Assembly: GCA_029981855.1 (NCBI GenBank)
Contig: JARRCS010000004.1
Span: forward strand, 88,074 to 152,073
Origin: Halanaerobiales bacterium
Lineage (GTDB): Bacteria > Bacillota > Halanaerobiia > Halanaerobiales > DTU029
DNA: 64,000 nt
Direction of reading: 5' to 3'
Part shown: piece after piece, positions 44,440 to 53,310 of the stretch
Layout of the letters: every line of letters starts with the position of its first letter
How positions within the stretch are numbered: position 1 is the first letter of the stretch
Made by a program: the position numbers and the translations under genes
Notes under the pieces: model-generated
What the model was told of the DNA's origin: nothing
What the model saw: only the letters and a program-made list of their open reading frames with translations
Database searches by the model: none

Positions 44440-46797
44440 TCATTTAAATATAACTTTAGGGTAATTCAGGAGATATAGCAGCCCGGGTTTACCGGCTGGA
44501 ATAATAATCTCCTGCATAATTTCCGCAGTAGAAAAACCCAGAGCCTTTCCTGCCTCCCATTCCTCCTTATTAACCGGATTGAGCATATTGGCAAAAAAGG
44601 CCACAATTAAGCCCAGGATTCCCCCGATGATAAACTCCGTCTTGAAATCCAGGTAATGAAAATCTATCCGGCTTAAGAAACAGATCAGACTGAAGATTAG
44701 ACCACCGCTCAAAAAACCGTAGATAAAGCCATTGCCCCCATTCAGTCTGACTACACTGATAATCAAGGTCTGATCCAGAATCATAACCAGCAGGGTAAAG
44801 ACCAGGGCAATAATGATGGAAATAACAGCCTTGACCTGTCTTAAGATATTAAAGACCTCCCCCCGGGGGTTGGGGGTAATATACCCCGCTTCCATTTCAA
44901 TAAAACTTACTGCCGGATTCTTAATCACCGTCCTGATCTCTTTAACCAGTTCCTTACCGTTATACTGCCCCTTCAGTAATAGCTGGATCTGATCCCCTGG
45001 TATTACCTGACCGGCGAGATAACTATCGATTAGATTGATGGTCTCCACAATCTCCGCTTCCTTTAGGTCTGGCAGGGAGTTCTGGATATATGACAGCTGA
45101 TCAAGGACAACCGGCAGCTGGGTTGTTTTTAACTCAATCAGTAAATCCTGAATTGATCTTAACTTATCCTGTAGTTTACCTGTATCTATTATTTGGGCGG
45201 TCTCATCTATCTGACCGATAACAGTCTCTACCTTCTGCCAGTCAGCCCCGCTATTAAGGGTATCCTCCACCCTTAGCAGGGAATTTATTTTCTCCTTCCA
45301 GTCATCGATAGAGCTCAAAACCGGATTCATATTATTTAATCTTTGGGCCACCAGATCATAGTTATTATCCAGAGCGATAGCCAGCTGTAAAAACAGGTTT
45401 TTCAATTCATTTAGCTCTTGATAAATGCTATTATTCCTGGGGACAAAGATCAATTTCTCCTCAATCAAACCTGCCCCCTCTTTTAACTTATTACTGGTCT
45501 TAATCAGGTCCTGCTGGATATCGTTAATATCACCGACATTAGTCTTGATATCATCCAAAATCTTTAGCAAATCCTCTAAAAAGGTGGAAAGTCCTTCCTG
45601 CTGCCATTCCTGGAGGGTTTTCCTTAAATTCTGGCTGGTCTTCTCCAGCTGACTCAGGCCCTGATTGACGTTAGCCAGGTCCTCACTCAGCCGCTCACTG
45701 TACTCAACCATCTGCTCGCTCTGCTCAAGAAAACCATTAAGGCTGGGGGTAATCTCATTGAGACTTTCCAGGGCATCGGCCAGGTCCTGGCGCGGGTTAT
45801 TTACCTTCCCTTCTCCGAGCCATCTCTCTCCAGTACCGTCCCGGCTTGGCAAATAAACATCAAGGGAATCTATCTGGATATTATTTAGGTCCCCCTCCTG
45901 AATGAGGGCAAGTAGCTGGTTATCCCGATTGTCTATCACCTCTAAAACGATTCTCCTGCCATCACCGGTCCTGGCAATAAGCCTGCTGCCGATAGCTATC
46001 TCCTTACTGTCCTCTAATTCGGAGACCACTATCTTGGTTGCATAAGATAGGAGAAAGGTCTTCATCTGTTTCAGGCTCGTCAACAGCGCCAGCCGGTCTG
46101 ACTTATCATTCCTGGTGACATCTATCACATTATCCAGATCATCCCTGATCAGGTTATAGATTCTCTCCTGTATCCTGGGCAAGTTCTCCGAATGCTGGTT
46201 AAGCGGGTACCTGATCTCCAGCAACCTGTATTGCTCAAGGATATTAGCTATCTTTTTTTTGACCTCAGGGAGTAGTTCCGGTTTCTCCACAATAATATCC
46301 AGACCGTCACCCGTCGGGTAGAGGAAATCAATCCCCTCAATCTCCTCTATATATGACCTCATTACCGGTCTGGTATTCCCCCTAAAACCCCTAACCGATA
46401 AACGGGGCTCAGTCATAATCGTCTTGCTCATCAATCCCGGTATATCGGCAAAGTACTTGCCGAGATTGATATACGTCTCTTCATTTTTATATTCATCCGG
46501 TAATTTAAGTAAGTAATTGCTGCTACCTGCAACCCTGGGCCCTGTCTTAAATTTTGAACCGGGCAGGGTTTCAGCAGCAATTTTTTTAATCTGTTTCAGG
46601 GCTATATCCTCCTTATCGGTGGTCAGGGTAAATAACAGGTCATATTCACCGTACTCACCGATAAGACCGCTCACCATACTGGCAAAGTAATTATCAGTAA
46701 GATAACCCCCAACCAAGACCAGGACAGTTCCCAGTAAGATGGAGGTTATCAATAGAGTCAGAATTCCCTTTTTAAAATTGGACCGCAAAAGAAACAT
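44440..46797 (-). CDS. Large ABC-type permease with long extracytoplasmic coiled-coil region
   Basis: 785 residues from the ATG at 46797; a promoter with -10 at 46829-46824 leaves only a short leader, so the earlier ATG/TTG near 46821 is unlikely. One membrane segment (GILTLLITSILLGTVLVLVGGYL) is followed by about 620 extracytoplasmic residues. The first 300 are mixed alpha/beta; the rest is coiled coil (EQSEQMVEYSERLSEDLANVNQGLSQLEKTSQNLRKTLQEW). Three or more membrane segments end the protein, followed by KALGFSTAEIMQEIIIPAGKPGLL, which looks like the EAA loop by which permeases contact their ATPase. I recognise no named family. A trans-periplasmic transporter of lipid or another envelope component is an inference. 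Confidence 0.6.
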   Translation of the reverse strand: MFLLRSNFKKGILTLLITSILLGTVLVLVGGYLTDNYFASMVSGLIGEYGEYDLLFTLTTDKEDIALKQIKKIAAETLPGSKFKTGPRVAGSSNYLLKLPDEYKNEETYINLGKYFADIPGLMSKTIMTEPRLSVRGFRGNTRPVMRSYIEEIEGIDFLYPTGDGLDIIVEKPELLPEVKKKIANILEQYRLLEIRYPLNQHSENLPRIQERIYNLIRDDLDNVIDVTRNDKSDRLALLTSLKQMKTFLLSYATKIVVSELEDSKEIAIGSRLIARTGDGRRIVLEVIDNRDNQLLALIQEGDLNNIQIDSLDVYLPSRDGTGERWLGEGKVNNPRQDLADALESLNEITPSLNGFLEQSEQMVEYSERLSEDLANVNQGLSQLEKTSQNLRKTLQEWQQEGLSTFLEDLLKILDDIKTNVGDINDIQQDLIKTSNKLKEGAGLIEEKLIFVPRNNSIYQELNELKNLFLQLAIALDNNYDLVAQRLNNMNPVLSSIDDWKEKINSLLRVEDTLNSGADWQKVETVIGQIDETAQIIDTGKLQDKLRSIQDLLIELKTTQLPVVLDQLSYIQNSLPDLKEAEIVETINLIDSYLAGQVIPGDQIQLLLKGQYNGKELVKEIRTVIKNPAVSFIEMEAGYITPNPRGEVFNILRQVKAVISIIIALVFTLLVMILDQTLIISVVRLNGGNGFIYGFLSGGLIFSLICFLSRIDFHYLDFKTEFIIGGILGLIVAFFANMLNPVNKEEWEAGKALGFSTAEIMQEIIIPAGKPGLLYLLNYPKVIFK

Positions 46798-46823
46798 CTG
46801 CCTTTCACTCCTATCCATCAACT

Positions 46824-46853
46824 ATTATACCATCTGATGGAAGGAGCTGTAAA
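46824..46853 (-). promoter_or_regulatory. Promoter for the large permease and ATPase genes
   Basis: On the minus strand TTTACA (46853-46848), an 18-base spacer and a perfect TATAAT (46829-46824) lie 27 bp before the chosen start codon. It allows the pair to be expressed apart from the lptA-like gene upstream. Confidence 0.65.
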
Positions 46854-46885
46854 CGTTATCCAGTAGGCAATTTATGGGTATTGTG

Positions 46886-47629
46886 TCAATTAGATGAAAT
46901 CTTCAATTCCAGCTCTACCTCACCATCAGCAGAGAATTCCCCGGTCTCCAGATAAAAGGTTGCCTGCCGGCTCTTAACCCAGTCACCGCTCTCTTCTTCA
47001 ATATAGACATTTCCTGTAAGTTTCAGGGTCTGCTCCCGGTCATTATAGGTTGCCCTGTCGGCCTTCAAAATGCGCTGATCATAGCTAATCACCACACCCT
47101 GTTCAGCCGTAAAGGACTTATCTTCAGCAAATAGCACCAGATAGGAGGTCTCAAGCTGCAGGCCTCCTTCTTTTTCCAGCTGCTGCTTTAGCTCAACCTT
47201 CCTCCTGAAGATATACTTATCTTCCGTCAGTAGGGCAGTCATCTCCAGAGATTTAATCTCTCCTTTACTGTGTTTTAAGAGAACATCACCCTCCAGTTCG
47301 GCCCTGCTTTCTTCCTTGAAATAGATACCCCGGGGAGCGGTTATATTATTATCCCCCTTAATGATGGTAATCCCGTCCCTGACCTCGATCCTTTCTTCCA
47401 TATAATTGAGGCGGCCCGCCCGGATATGGATAGTCTCCCCGGAAGATTCCCCGGAGGCTTTGGACTGATTCCCCTGGACCTCTCCGGAAACCTTCTCCTG
47501 ATCCTCTCCAGATGATTCGGACTTATCCTCCCCGGCCAGCACCCGCCCGTTAAACAACGGCATGGCCCCGGAGAGTAACACTCCGGTCAGTAACATCACG
47601 ATCAAAAAAACTATCATCAATTTTTTCAT
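46886..47629 (-). CDS. LptA/OstA-like periplasmic protein, second copy
   Basis: 247 residues. The signal peptide is long and ends near NGRVLAGE. A spacer rich in Ser, Gly and Glu (40-65) precedes OstA-type strands: IHIRAGRLNYMEERIEVRDGITIIKGDNNITAPRGIYFKEESRAELEGDVLLKHSKGEIKSLEMTALL, and later RILKADRATYNDREQTLKLTGNVYIEEE. It ends without a barrel. The family carries LPS or related lipids in the periplasm. It stands between the permease-LptD fusion gene and the large permease gene, so it may serve a second bridge. Confidence 0.75.
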   Translation of the reverse strand: MKKLMIVFLIVMLLTGVLLSGAMPLFNGRVLAGEDKSESSGEDQEKVSGEVQGNQSKASGESSGETIHIRAGRLNYMEERIEVRDGITIIKGDNNITAPRGIYFKEESRAELEGDVLLKHSKGEIKSLEMTALLTEDKYIFRRKVELKQQLEKEGGLQLETSYLVLFAEDKSFTAEQGVVISYDQRILKADRATYNDREQTLKLTGNVYIEEESGDWVKSRQATFYLETGEFSADGEVELELKISSN

Positions 47630-47717
47630 AACACTAAAGCCCCCTTAAACTATTTGCCAGTATATTATGCCTATAAAATGATACAAAGTTAGATATATTA
47701 TTTTGCTAACTTTACTT

Positions 47718-50700
47718 TCACTCTATTTCCAGCAAATCCCCGATCCCGAGATCGAACATAAAGGGTTCTTCCTCACTGCTGCCCAGCTTGATACCCTGAT
47801 CCGGGAAGAGGTTTATCCGGTATTCAATGGTAAACTCCTGATTTAAATAATCATAGCTAAAACCAAGTTCACGGCAGTGGAAGTTCTTCTTCAGCAGCAG
47901 GTTAGCCTTCTTGAGGGTATTATCTTCATTATCATAACTCGTATTCAGGGCGAAATACCACTCATCCTTCAGGTCAAAGATAAGCTGGTTATCTACCTGC
48001 TGGAGGAGTTTATCCTCCAGGTTATACTTGAGGGCTGAATTAACCTCCCAGACTTCGTTCTTATATTTGCTGGTAAGGGCCAGATCACCGAAACTCCCGG
48101 AGTCAGGATCATAATAGGTCCCCGCCCCGATCTTCCAGTCCGGGTTTACCTGCCAGTCCAGGAGTGCCTGTAAGGGGAAGTATTCCCGCCCGTAGAGATC
48201 ATAACCGGTACTAAACCTGAGATCCAGCCCGCCCGAGCGGTAACTGAGCTTACTATTTATACTCTCCTTAAAATTAACCCGGTCAAAGTTAAAGGGGGTT
48301 TGACCGGTGTATCCCTGAAAGCTATACCGGTTATTCCAGGTCAGGCCCCTGGTCAGGGTAGTCTTTAGCCCTATATGGCTCTCGTAGGAAGCCAGATAGG
48401 GTTCGAGCTCGGGATTATAATCTCTTTGATAGCTATTTAAGGAGTTATCTCCGTAATCTATTCCCCAGTAGAATTTGCCGGTCAGGGTCTGTCCTGTACT
48501 CAGAGTAGTCCCGTTACTCAGATGCCACCTTCCGTCATAGGTTATCTTCCCCAGGCCGCGGTAACCCTTAATCCCGGAAGCATCCTCATAATATCTCCCC
48601 AGAAGCAGCTGATAACTTACGTTTCCAGGAGGCCGGTACTTGAGGTCAACCTCGGGCCAGCGGTAAAAGGTTACCTTATCATCGTCCTCGCTGAATCCGG
48701 GGGCATACCTCTCCAGGGTCAACTTAAAATCAAGATTGCCGGCCCGCCTGGCCAGGTAGCTCCTGCTCCCCCACCTCTTTTTTAACCCGTCCTCCGGATT
48801 ATAGAGGTAATCCCGGTTATAACCCAGATCTAAAAACCAGTCATTATCCAGTTTCCGACGGTAGGAAAAATCCAGGTTCAGCATCTTATCATCATTATGA
48901 TCGCTCTCAAAGTAATCCTTACTGTCAAAGCGGGAAGAAAAATTTATCAACTGCTTATTACTAATATTAGCCACATATGTGCTGCCATTTAATATACTGT
49001 GATCATCATAATAGGTATATTTAAGCAAGGTATCAGTCCGCCAGTCACCCTGCTGATCCTCAAGATCAACCGCCCCCTGCCAGCGGAACAAACCGGGCAG
49101 ATCTGTCCGGTTCTCCTGACCGTAGAGATAAAGGGATCCTTTAAGATCGGGCTCGTAATAAAGGTATTGTTTTAATCCCCCTCCATAGCCAGAGATGGTA
49201 TAGTAATCGAGGTATAATTCACCGGGCAGCCGCTGGTCATACCAGTAATTATAGGTGGTCTTAATAAACCAGCCCCTAGTTGCACTATAACCGATCTCAG
49301 GAATCAGGTGCTGCGGTCTATCCTTTAATGAAATATAAAGATAGGGCCAGTAAAAAAGGGGCAGCTTACCGCCGAGCTCCCGGAAGACCACTTCTCTGGC
49401 CACCAGGTAATCATCGGGATAGATGATAACCTCTCTAGCCTCAAAATAATAGTGTGGTTTGTCCAGTTCACAGCCGGTTATCTTCCCCCCGGAGATTAGA
49501 ATCTCCCGGGGAGCGGTCTCTATCTTCTCCGAGCCGTTATCATACTTGATGATCAGCTTATCTGCCTTGATATGGAATCTCTGATAAAAACCGCTGATAT
49601 CCCCCATAAGCTCCATTTGCCCCGTTTCCTTCTGATACTGCAGATGGTCTATACCCTTAAGCTTCAGTTTAGTGCCGGCACCGGAAGCAGCCTTAACATT
49701 TTCAGCAAAAGTATTAGTTTCAGTACCGGAAACGGTTGCCGGCCAGATAAATAGCAGCAAAAGAATTATGGCCAAAAAGGGTAACAAACGATTCAGCCAG
49801 TTCTGCCAGCTCTCTCTCCAGATAAGGAGAATAATCCCGATAAGGGCAAAGACTAAATTCGGCAGCCAGGCAGCAAGCAGCGGTGGAAGCTCCCCGTTTC
49901 GGCCGAAGGAACGGGAGAGAGAAAGAATCAGATAAAAGAGAAAGACGATCACAATTGTCAAAATAATACTGGCCGAGCGGCTGTCCTTATTACTGAGGCT
50001 TAAGGGGGTTCCGATCAGGATAAAGATCAGGGCCGTCAGGGGCATGGCCAGCTTTAAGTGATAGTCTATCAACAGGGAATCTACATTTATCCCGCTTTTC
50101 TTAAAGAGGTCAATCTCCTTTTTCAGCCTCTCCCGGCTCATCTCGGAGGTAGTTCTCTGTTCACCGAAGAAGTTTTCCATATCCCCGACCAGTTGATACT
50201 CCATAACCTCAAAGCGGCTCTCCAGGGTTAGATCTCCGTCATCTGTATATTGGTGAATAATCCCACTCTCCAGGCGCCACCTGTTTTTGACTACCCTGCC
50301 CCTTTGAGCTGTGATTATCTCGGGAAAGCCACTCCTGTCAGGGAAATTGTAGATCACAATCTTCTCCAGGGTGCTGGTCTTTTCATTATATTTATTAACA
50401 TAAAAGAGCCTGCCTTCCGGGCCCTTAAAGAAGACGTTCTCCCGGATATCAGGCATAGCCTGCTTTAAAATGGACTGTCTGATAATATTCTGGGCCTGAT
50501 GATTGCTCCAGGGGACCACCTCTTCATTGAGCAAATAGGTCGCCCCGCTGATAAAAACTCCCAGGATGATCAGGGGTAAAATCAGCCTGTAGAGGCTAAT
50601 CCCTCCCATTCTTAGGGCTGTGAACTCATTCTCCCTATTCAGTCTCCCCATTCCTGCCATGGTGGCAAACAAAATTGAGATGGGAAAGGTCTGGACGATA

Positions 50701-50897
50701 ATCTCCGGCAGCTGGTAGAAAAGGAGTCTGAGCACCAGGGCCAGAGGAATATCTTTTATAATAATCAGGTCTGTTAGCTGAAAGAGAAAACTACTTAGCA
50801 TAATAATCTCGATAATGGCTACCCCGACCAGAAAGGGAATTAAAACCTCTCTTATTATGTAAAAATCGATAATCTTTATCTGCCAGAATTTAATCAT
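47718..50897 (-). CDS. LptF/LptG permease fused to LptD in one reading frame
   Basis: 1059 residues from the ATG at 50897 (GGAGAG six bases upstream). Residues 1-360 are a complete YjgP/YjgQ permease: three helices, GRLNRENEFTALRMGG, a periplasmic jellyroll and three helices. A seventh hydrophobic segment (LLPFLAIILLLLFIWPATVSG, about 371-391) looks like a signal peptide with a small-residue cleavage site. An OstA/LptD linker follows (GMELMGDISG-like strands; TGCELDKPHYYFEAREVIIYPDDYLVAREVVF; LPLFYWPYLYIS), then about 530 residues of beta-barrel strands ending GDLLEIE. No ribosome site precedes an internal start. Cleavage would release an inner-membrane LptF/G and an outer-membrane LptD. Confidence 0.85.
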   Translation of the reverse strand: MIKFWQIKIIDFYIIREVLIPFLVGVAIIEIIMLSSFLFQLTDLIIIKDIPLALVLRLLFYQLPEIIVQTFPISILFATMAGMGRLNRENEFTALRMGGISLYRLILPLIILGVFISGATYLLNEEVVPWSNHQAQNIIRQSILKQAMPDIRENVFFKGPEGRLFYVNKYNEKTSTLEKIVIYNFPDRSGFPEIITAQRGRVVKNRWRLESGIIHQYTDDGDLTLESRFEVMEYQLVGDMENFFGEQRTTSEMSRERLKKEIDLFKKSGINVDSLLIDYHLKLAMPLTALIFILIGTPLSLSNKDSRSASIILTIVIVFLFYLILSLSRSFGRNGELPPLLAAWLPNLVFALIGIILLIWRESWQNWLNRLLPFLAIILLLLFIWPATVSGTETNTFAENVKAASGAGTKLKLKGIDHLQYQKETGQMELMGDISGFYQRFHIKADKLIIKYDNGSEKIETAPREILISGGKITGCELDKPHYYFEAREVIIYPDDYLVAREVVFRELGGKLPLFYWPYLYISLKDRPQHLIPEIGYSATRGWFIKTTYNYWYDQRLPGELYLDYYTISGYGGGLKQYLYYEPDLKGSLYLYGQENRTDLPGLFRWQGAVDLEDQQGDWRTDTLLKYTYYDDHSILNGSTYVANISNKQLINFSSRFDSKDYFESDHNDDKMLNLDFSYRRKLDNDWFLDLGYNRDYLYNPEDGLKKRWGSRSYLARRAGNLDFKLTLERYAPGFSEDDDKVTFYRWPEVDLKYRPPGNVSYQLLLGRYYEDASGIKGYRGLGKITYDGRWHLSNGTTLSTGQTLTGKFYWGIDYGDNSLNSYQRDYNPELEPYLASYESHIGLKTTLTRGLTWNNRYSFQGYTGQTPFNFDRVNFKESINSKLSYRSGGLDLRFSTGYDLYGREYFPLQALLDWQVNPDWKIGAGTYYDPDSGSFGDLALTSKYKNEVWEVNSALKYNLEDKLLQQVDNQLIFDLKDEWYFALNTSYDNEDNTLKKANLLLKKNFHCRELGFSYDYLNQEFTIEYRINLFPDQGIKLGSSEEEPFMFDLGIGDLLEIE

Positions 50898-51508
50898 AAA
50901 CAACTCTCCACTAAATTAATCTTTCACTTTATTAGATATTTTACGACAATATTTACGACAGGTCAATTTTTACAAACACCTAGAATATCAGGTCATCTGG
51001 CTCTTAGCAAATTATTCACCGGGCCTTCTTAGGCCTTCTTACTATCATTAAATTAATGCCTCTCTTTGTTCGGCAACTTACTTTTTACCTTCAAACAACT
51101 GCAAATAGATGTTAGAGAGATGTTTGGAAATTTTTTGTATATGACTCTTGGTGAATCGAAAGGAAAAATTAGGTCGAGCCAAAGGACGTGGCGAGCTAAT
51201 TCAGGGTCAGGATGACCCATTGAATTAGGTAACCTAAATTTTTCTTGGAGATGAACCTTAGAGTCATCAAAAAATTTCCACTGAATCGGAAACATCTATT
51301 TGCAGTTTGCAAAAAAAATTTCCTAATAGTATTAAACTATATTAGTTAGTATATTATCAATAAACCATATTATTATACTTCTACCATTATAGCCTGATAC
51401 CTGCAACACACCTGCAACCAAAAACTGCCAACAAATAACAAAAGGATTTAGGGAACCGGGGTTTAATATATTAAATATGACTTAAATGTAAAAAAAATGG
51501 GGGATCTT
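50898..51508. other. Divergent intergenic region carrying a palindromic repeat
   Basis: 611 bases between divergent genes. The 211-bp palindromic element fills 51097-51307. The remainder is AT-rich and should hold the promoters for the fusion gene on the left and the protease gene on the right, but I could not fix either with confidence. Confidence 0.55.
51097..51307. repeat. Full-length palindromic MITE-like element
   Basis: AACTGCAAATAGATGTT (51097-51113) and its exact reverse complement (51291-51307) bound the element; similarity of the two ends continues inward for about 50 bp (GGAAATTTTTTG, GACTC). Inside, AAAAATTAGGT pairs with ACCTAAATTTTT, and CTAATTCA-GGGTCA pairs with TGACCC-TGAATTAG, so the whole can fold into one long hairpin with side arms. 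No transposase frame is present. Partial copies lie at 9322, 36178, 41380, 53976 and 56651. Confidence 0.8.
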
Positions 51509-53224
51509 ATGGGAATTATTTCATTTAATAAAAATCATGTCGGCTATAGTAAGAATAAAGTTAAAATTATATCTCTGCTACTTATTGCCTTATCTCTTTT
51601 TTTATTAACGGGATGTTCCAACCGTGCCCGGGATGATGACCTGATTATCCGGGGCCAGGTCAAAATTGCAGGTCTTGACGGTATCCAATTTATTGCCAGC
51701 CGGCCAAATATAACTGATATAACTAACTGGATAAATATTAATACAGTACCAGAAGAGCCCGCACTTTATAATCCGGGTGAGTACATAGTAAAATTTACCA
51801 AAAATCTAACCGTTAAATATATCGATGAGGAAATACTGAAGGGTTACGGCAAGACCTTAAGAAAAATTGCCGGTAATACATATAAGATCAAAATTACCTC
51901 TTCTGAAAAGTTTAATCTGATTGATTCTCTGGCCAATAATCCTCTGATATCTTATATCGAGCCCGATTATCTGGTTCATATTCAGGATTATACTGTTCCT
52001 AATGACCCGGGATATTCTCAACAGTGGAATCTTAAAATGCTGGGATTAAGCAGGACCTGGAACAGCTATCAGGGCAGTAATAACGTAGTGGTAGCGGTGG
52101 TTGATACGGGTATCCTGCCGGGTCATCCCGACCTGAAGGATAACCTGGTCCCCGGTTATGATTTTGTAGATAATGATAATGACCCGACCGATACGGACCC
52201 AAACTTCAGCCACGGAACCCATGTCGCCGGTATTATCGGTGCTGTTACCAATAACAGAGAGGGAATCGCCGGAATTAACTGGCATGTCAGGATAATGCCT
52301 GTCAGGGTAATAGGGCCGGGAGGAAGCGGAGGCTATAGTGCCCTTATCTCCGGTATCCGGGAGGCAGTTGACAGGGGGGCAGATGTTATTAATCTCAGCC
52401 TGGCTGGAGAGGTGGATTCACCTTCCCTGCATGATGCGGTAAAATATGCGGTAGCTAAGGGAGTTACCGTTGTTGCTGCCGCCGGGAATAATAACTCAAC
52501 CCCGATCCTCTACCCGGCACGCTATCCTGAAGTCATCAGTGTGGGGGCTATTGGTCCGACAAAGGAAAGGGCCTACTACTCCAACTACGGTCCGAACTTA
52601 GACCTGGTAGCACCGGGTGGTGATAGTTCGGTATTCTCTGCGGAGATTAATTCCATCCTCAGCACTGCAGGTTATATGGAGTCAACCGGGCCGGTCCATC
52701 AATACACTTATGCCCAGGGAACCTCAATGGCAGCACCCCATGTCTCGGGACTGGTAGCCCTGCTTTACAGTGCCGGGATAACTGATCCTGAGGATATTAA
52801 AGACCTTCTCAAAAGGACCGCTGATGACCTGGGGCCGGCTGGAGAAGATGACTGGTACGGTGCCGGTCTGGTTAATATCAATCGGGCTCTCGGTCTGGAT
52901 AACTATGGTCAGCCATCCCCAATGCCGGGTAGCGATAATAATGACAGTCTGGATCAGGCCCAGCTTTTGGGTCAGGTAAAGATCTTGGCAGCCAGGGAAG
53001 AAGAGGGGAATAAGGTGGGCAAAACAACTACTACCACCGATAGCAACGGCAGATTCAACCTCAAACTTAGTCCCGGCACCTGGACGATCAGCGGTTGGCT
53101 CGATATAAACGGCAATGAGGAGATCGATGCCGGCGATTACTACGGGGCGGTTGAGAATATCCAGATCAACCGAGATAGTGTAGATGAGATAATTACTCTT
53201 GAATTGACCAAGTTAATAAAATGA
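51509..53224 (+). CDS. Subtilisin-like (S8) serine protease lipoprotein
   Basis: 571 residues from the ATG at 51509 (GGGGGAT upstream). A lipobox LLTGC places the lipidated Cys near residue 36. A propeptide-like region (YIVKFTKNLTVKYIDEE to SYIEPDYLVHIQ, about 90-160) precedes the S8 domain. The catalytic triad is Asp199 in VVDTGI, His235 in SHGTHVAG and Ser406 in GTSMAAPH; the oxyanion Asn is in AAAGNNNS. The last 100 residues form a beta domain (GRFNLKLSPGTWTISGWLDINGNEEIDAGDYYG) like carboxypeptidase-regulatory folds. It should act in the periplasm or at the outer surface. Its opposite orientation interrupts the envelope locus. Confidence 0.92.
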   Translation: MGIISFNKNHVGYSKNKVKIISLLLIALSLFLLTGCSNRARDDDLIIRGQVKIAGLDGIQFIASRPNITDITNWININTVPEEPALYNPGEYIVKFTKNLTVKYIDEEILKGYGKTLRKIAGNTYKIKITSSEKFNLIDSLANNPLISYIEPDYLVHIQDYTVPNDPGYSQQWNLKMLGLSRTWNSYQGSNNVVVAVVDTGILPGHPDLKDNLVPGYDFVDNDNDPTDTDPNFSHGTHVAGIIGAVTNNREGIAGINWHVRIMPVRVIGPGGSGGYSALISGIREAVDRGADVINLSLAGEVDSPSLHDAVKYAVAKGVTVVAAAGNNNSTPILYPARYPEVISVGAIGPTKERAYYSNYGPNLDLVAPGGDSSVFSAEINSILSTAGYMESTGPVHQYTYAQGTSMAAPHVSGLVALLYSAGITDPEDIKDLLKRTADDLGPAGEDDWYGAGLVNINRALGLDNYGQPSPMPGSDNNDSLDQAQLLGQVKILAAREEEGNKVGKTTTTTDSNGRFNLKLSPGTWTISGWLDINGNEEIDAGDYYGAVENIQINRDSVDEIITLELTKLIK

Positions 53225-53245
53225 GGAACAGCTAATGCTGTTCCT
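53224..53245. terminator. Hairpin between convergent genes
   Basis: AGGAACAGC (53224-53232) and GCTGTTCCT (53237-53245) form a perfect 9-bp stem with a 4-base loop at the end of the protease gene, facing the 53311 gene. Only short T runs flank it, so it probably works weakly for both strands. Confidence 0.5.
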
Positions 53246-53310
53246 TCAGTGTAATACTCTAACTTTTGCTGCTACATAGCCGCAAAAAAATAATTGCTAC
53301 ATCTATTTAA

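Noticed and set aside
47685-47713. AAAGTTAG/CTAACTTT hairpin after the fusion gene
   Set aside because: A weak AT-rich 8-bp stem without a T-run; not called a terminator.
51053-51295. 80-codon minus-strand frame beginning MFPIQWKFFDD
   Set aside because: It lies almost wholly within the palindromic repeat, has no ribosome binding site and reads through both arms, so it is a by-product of the repeat.
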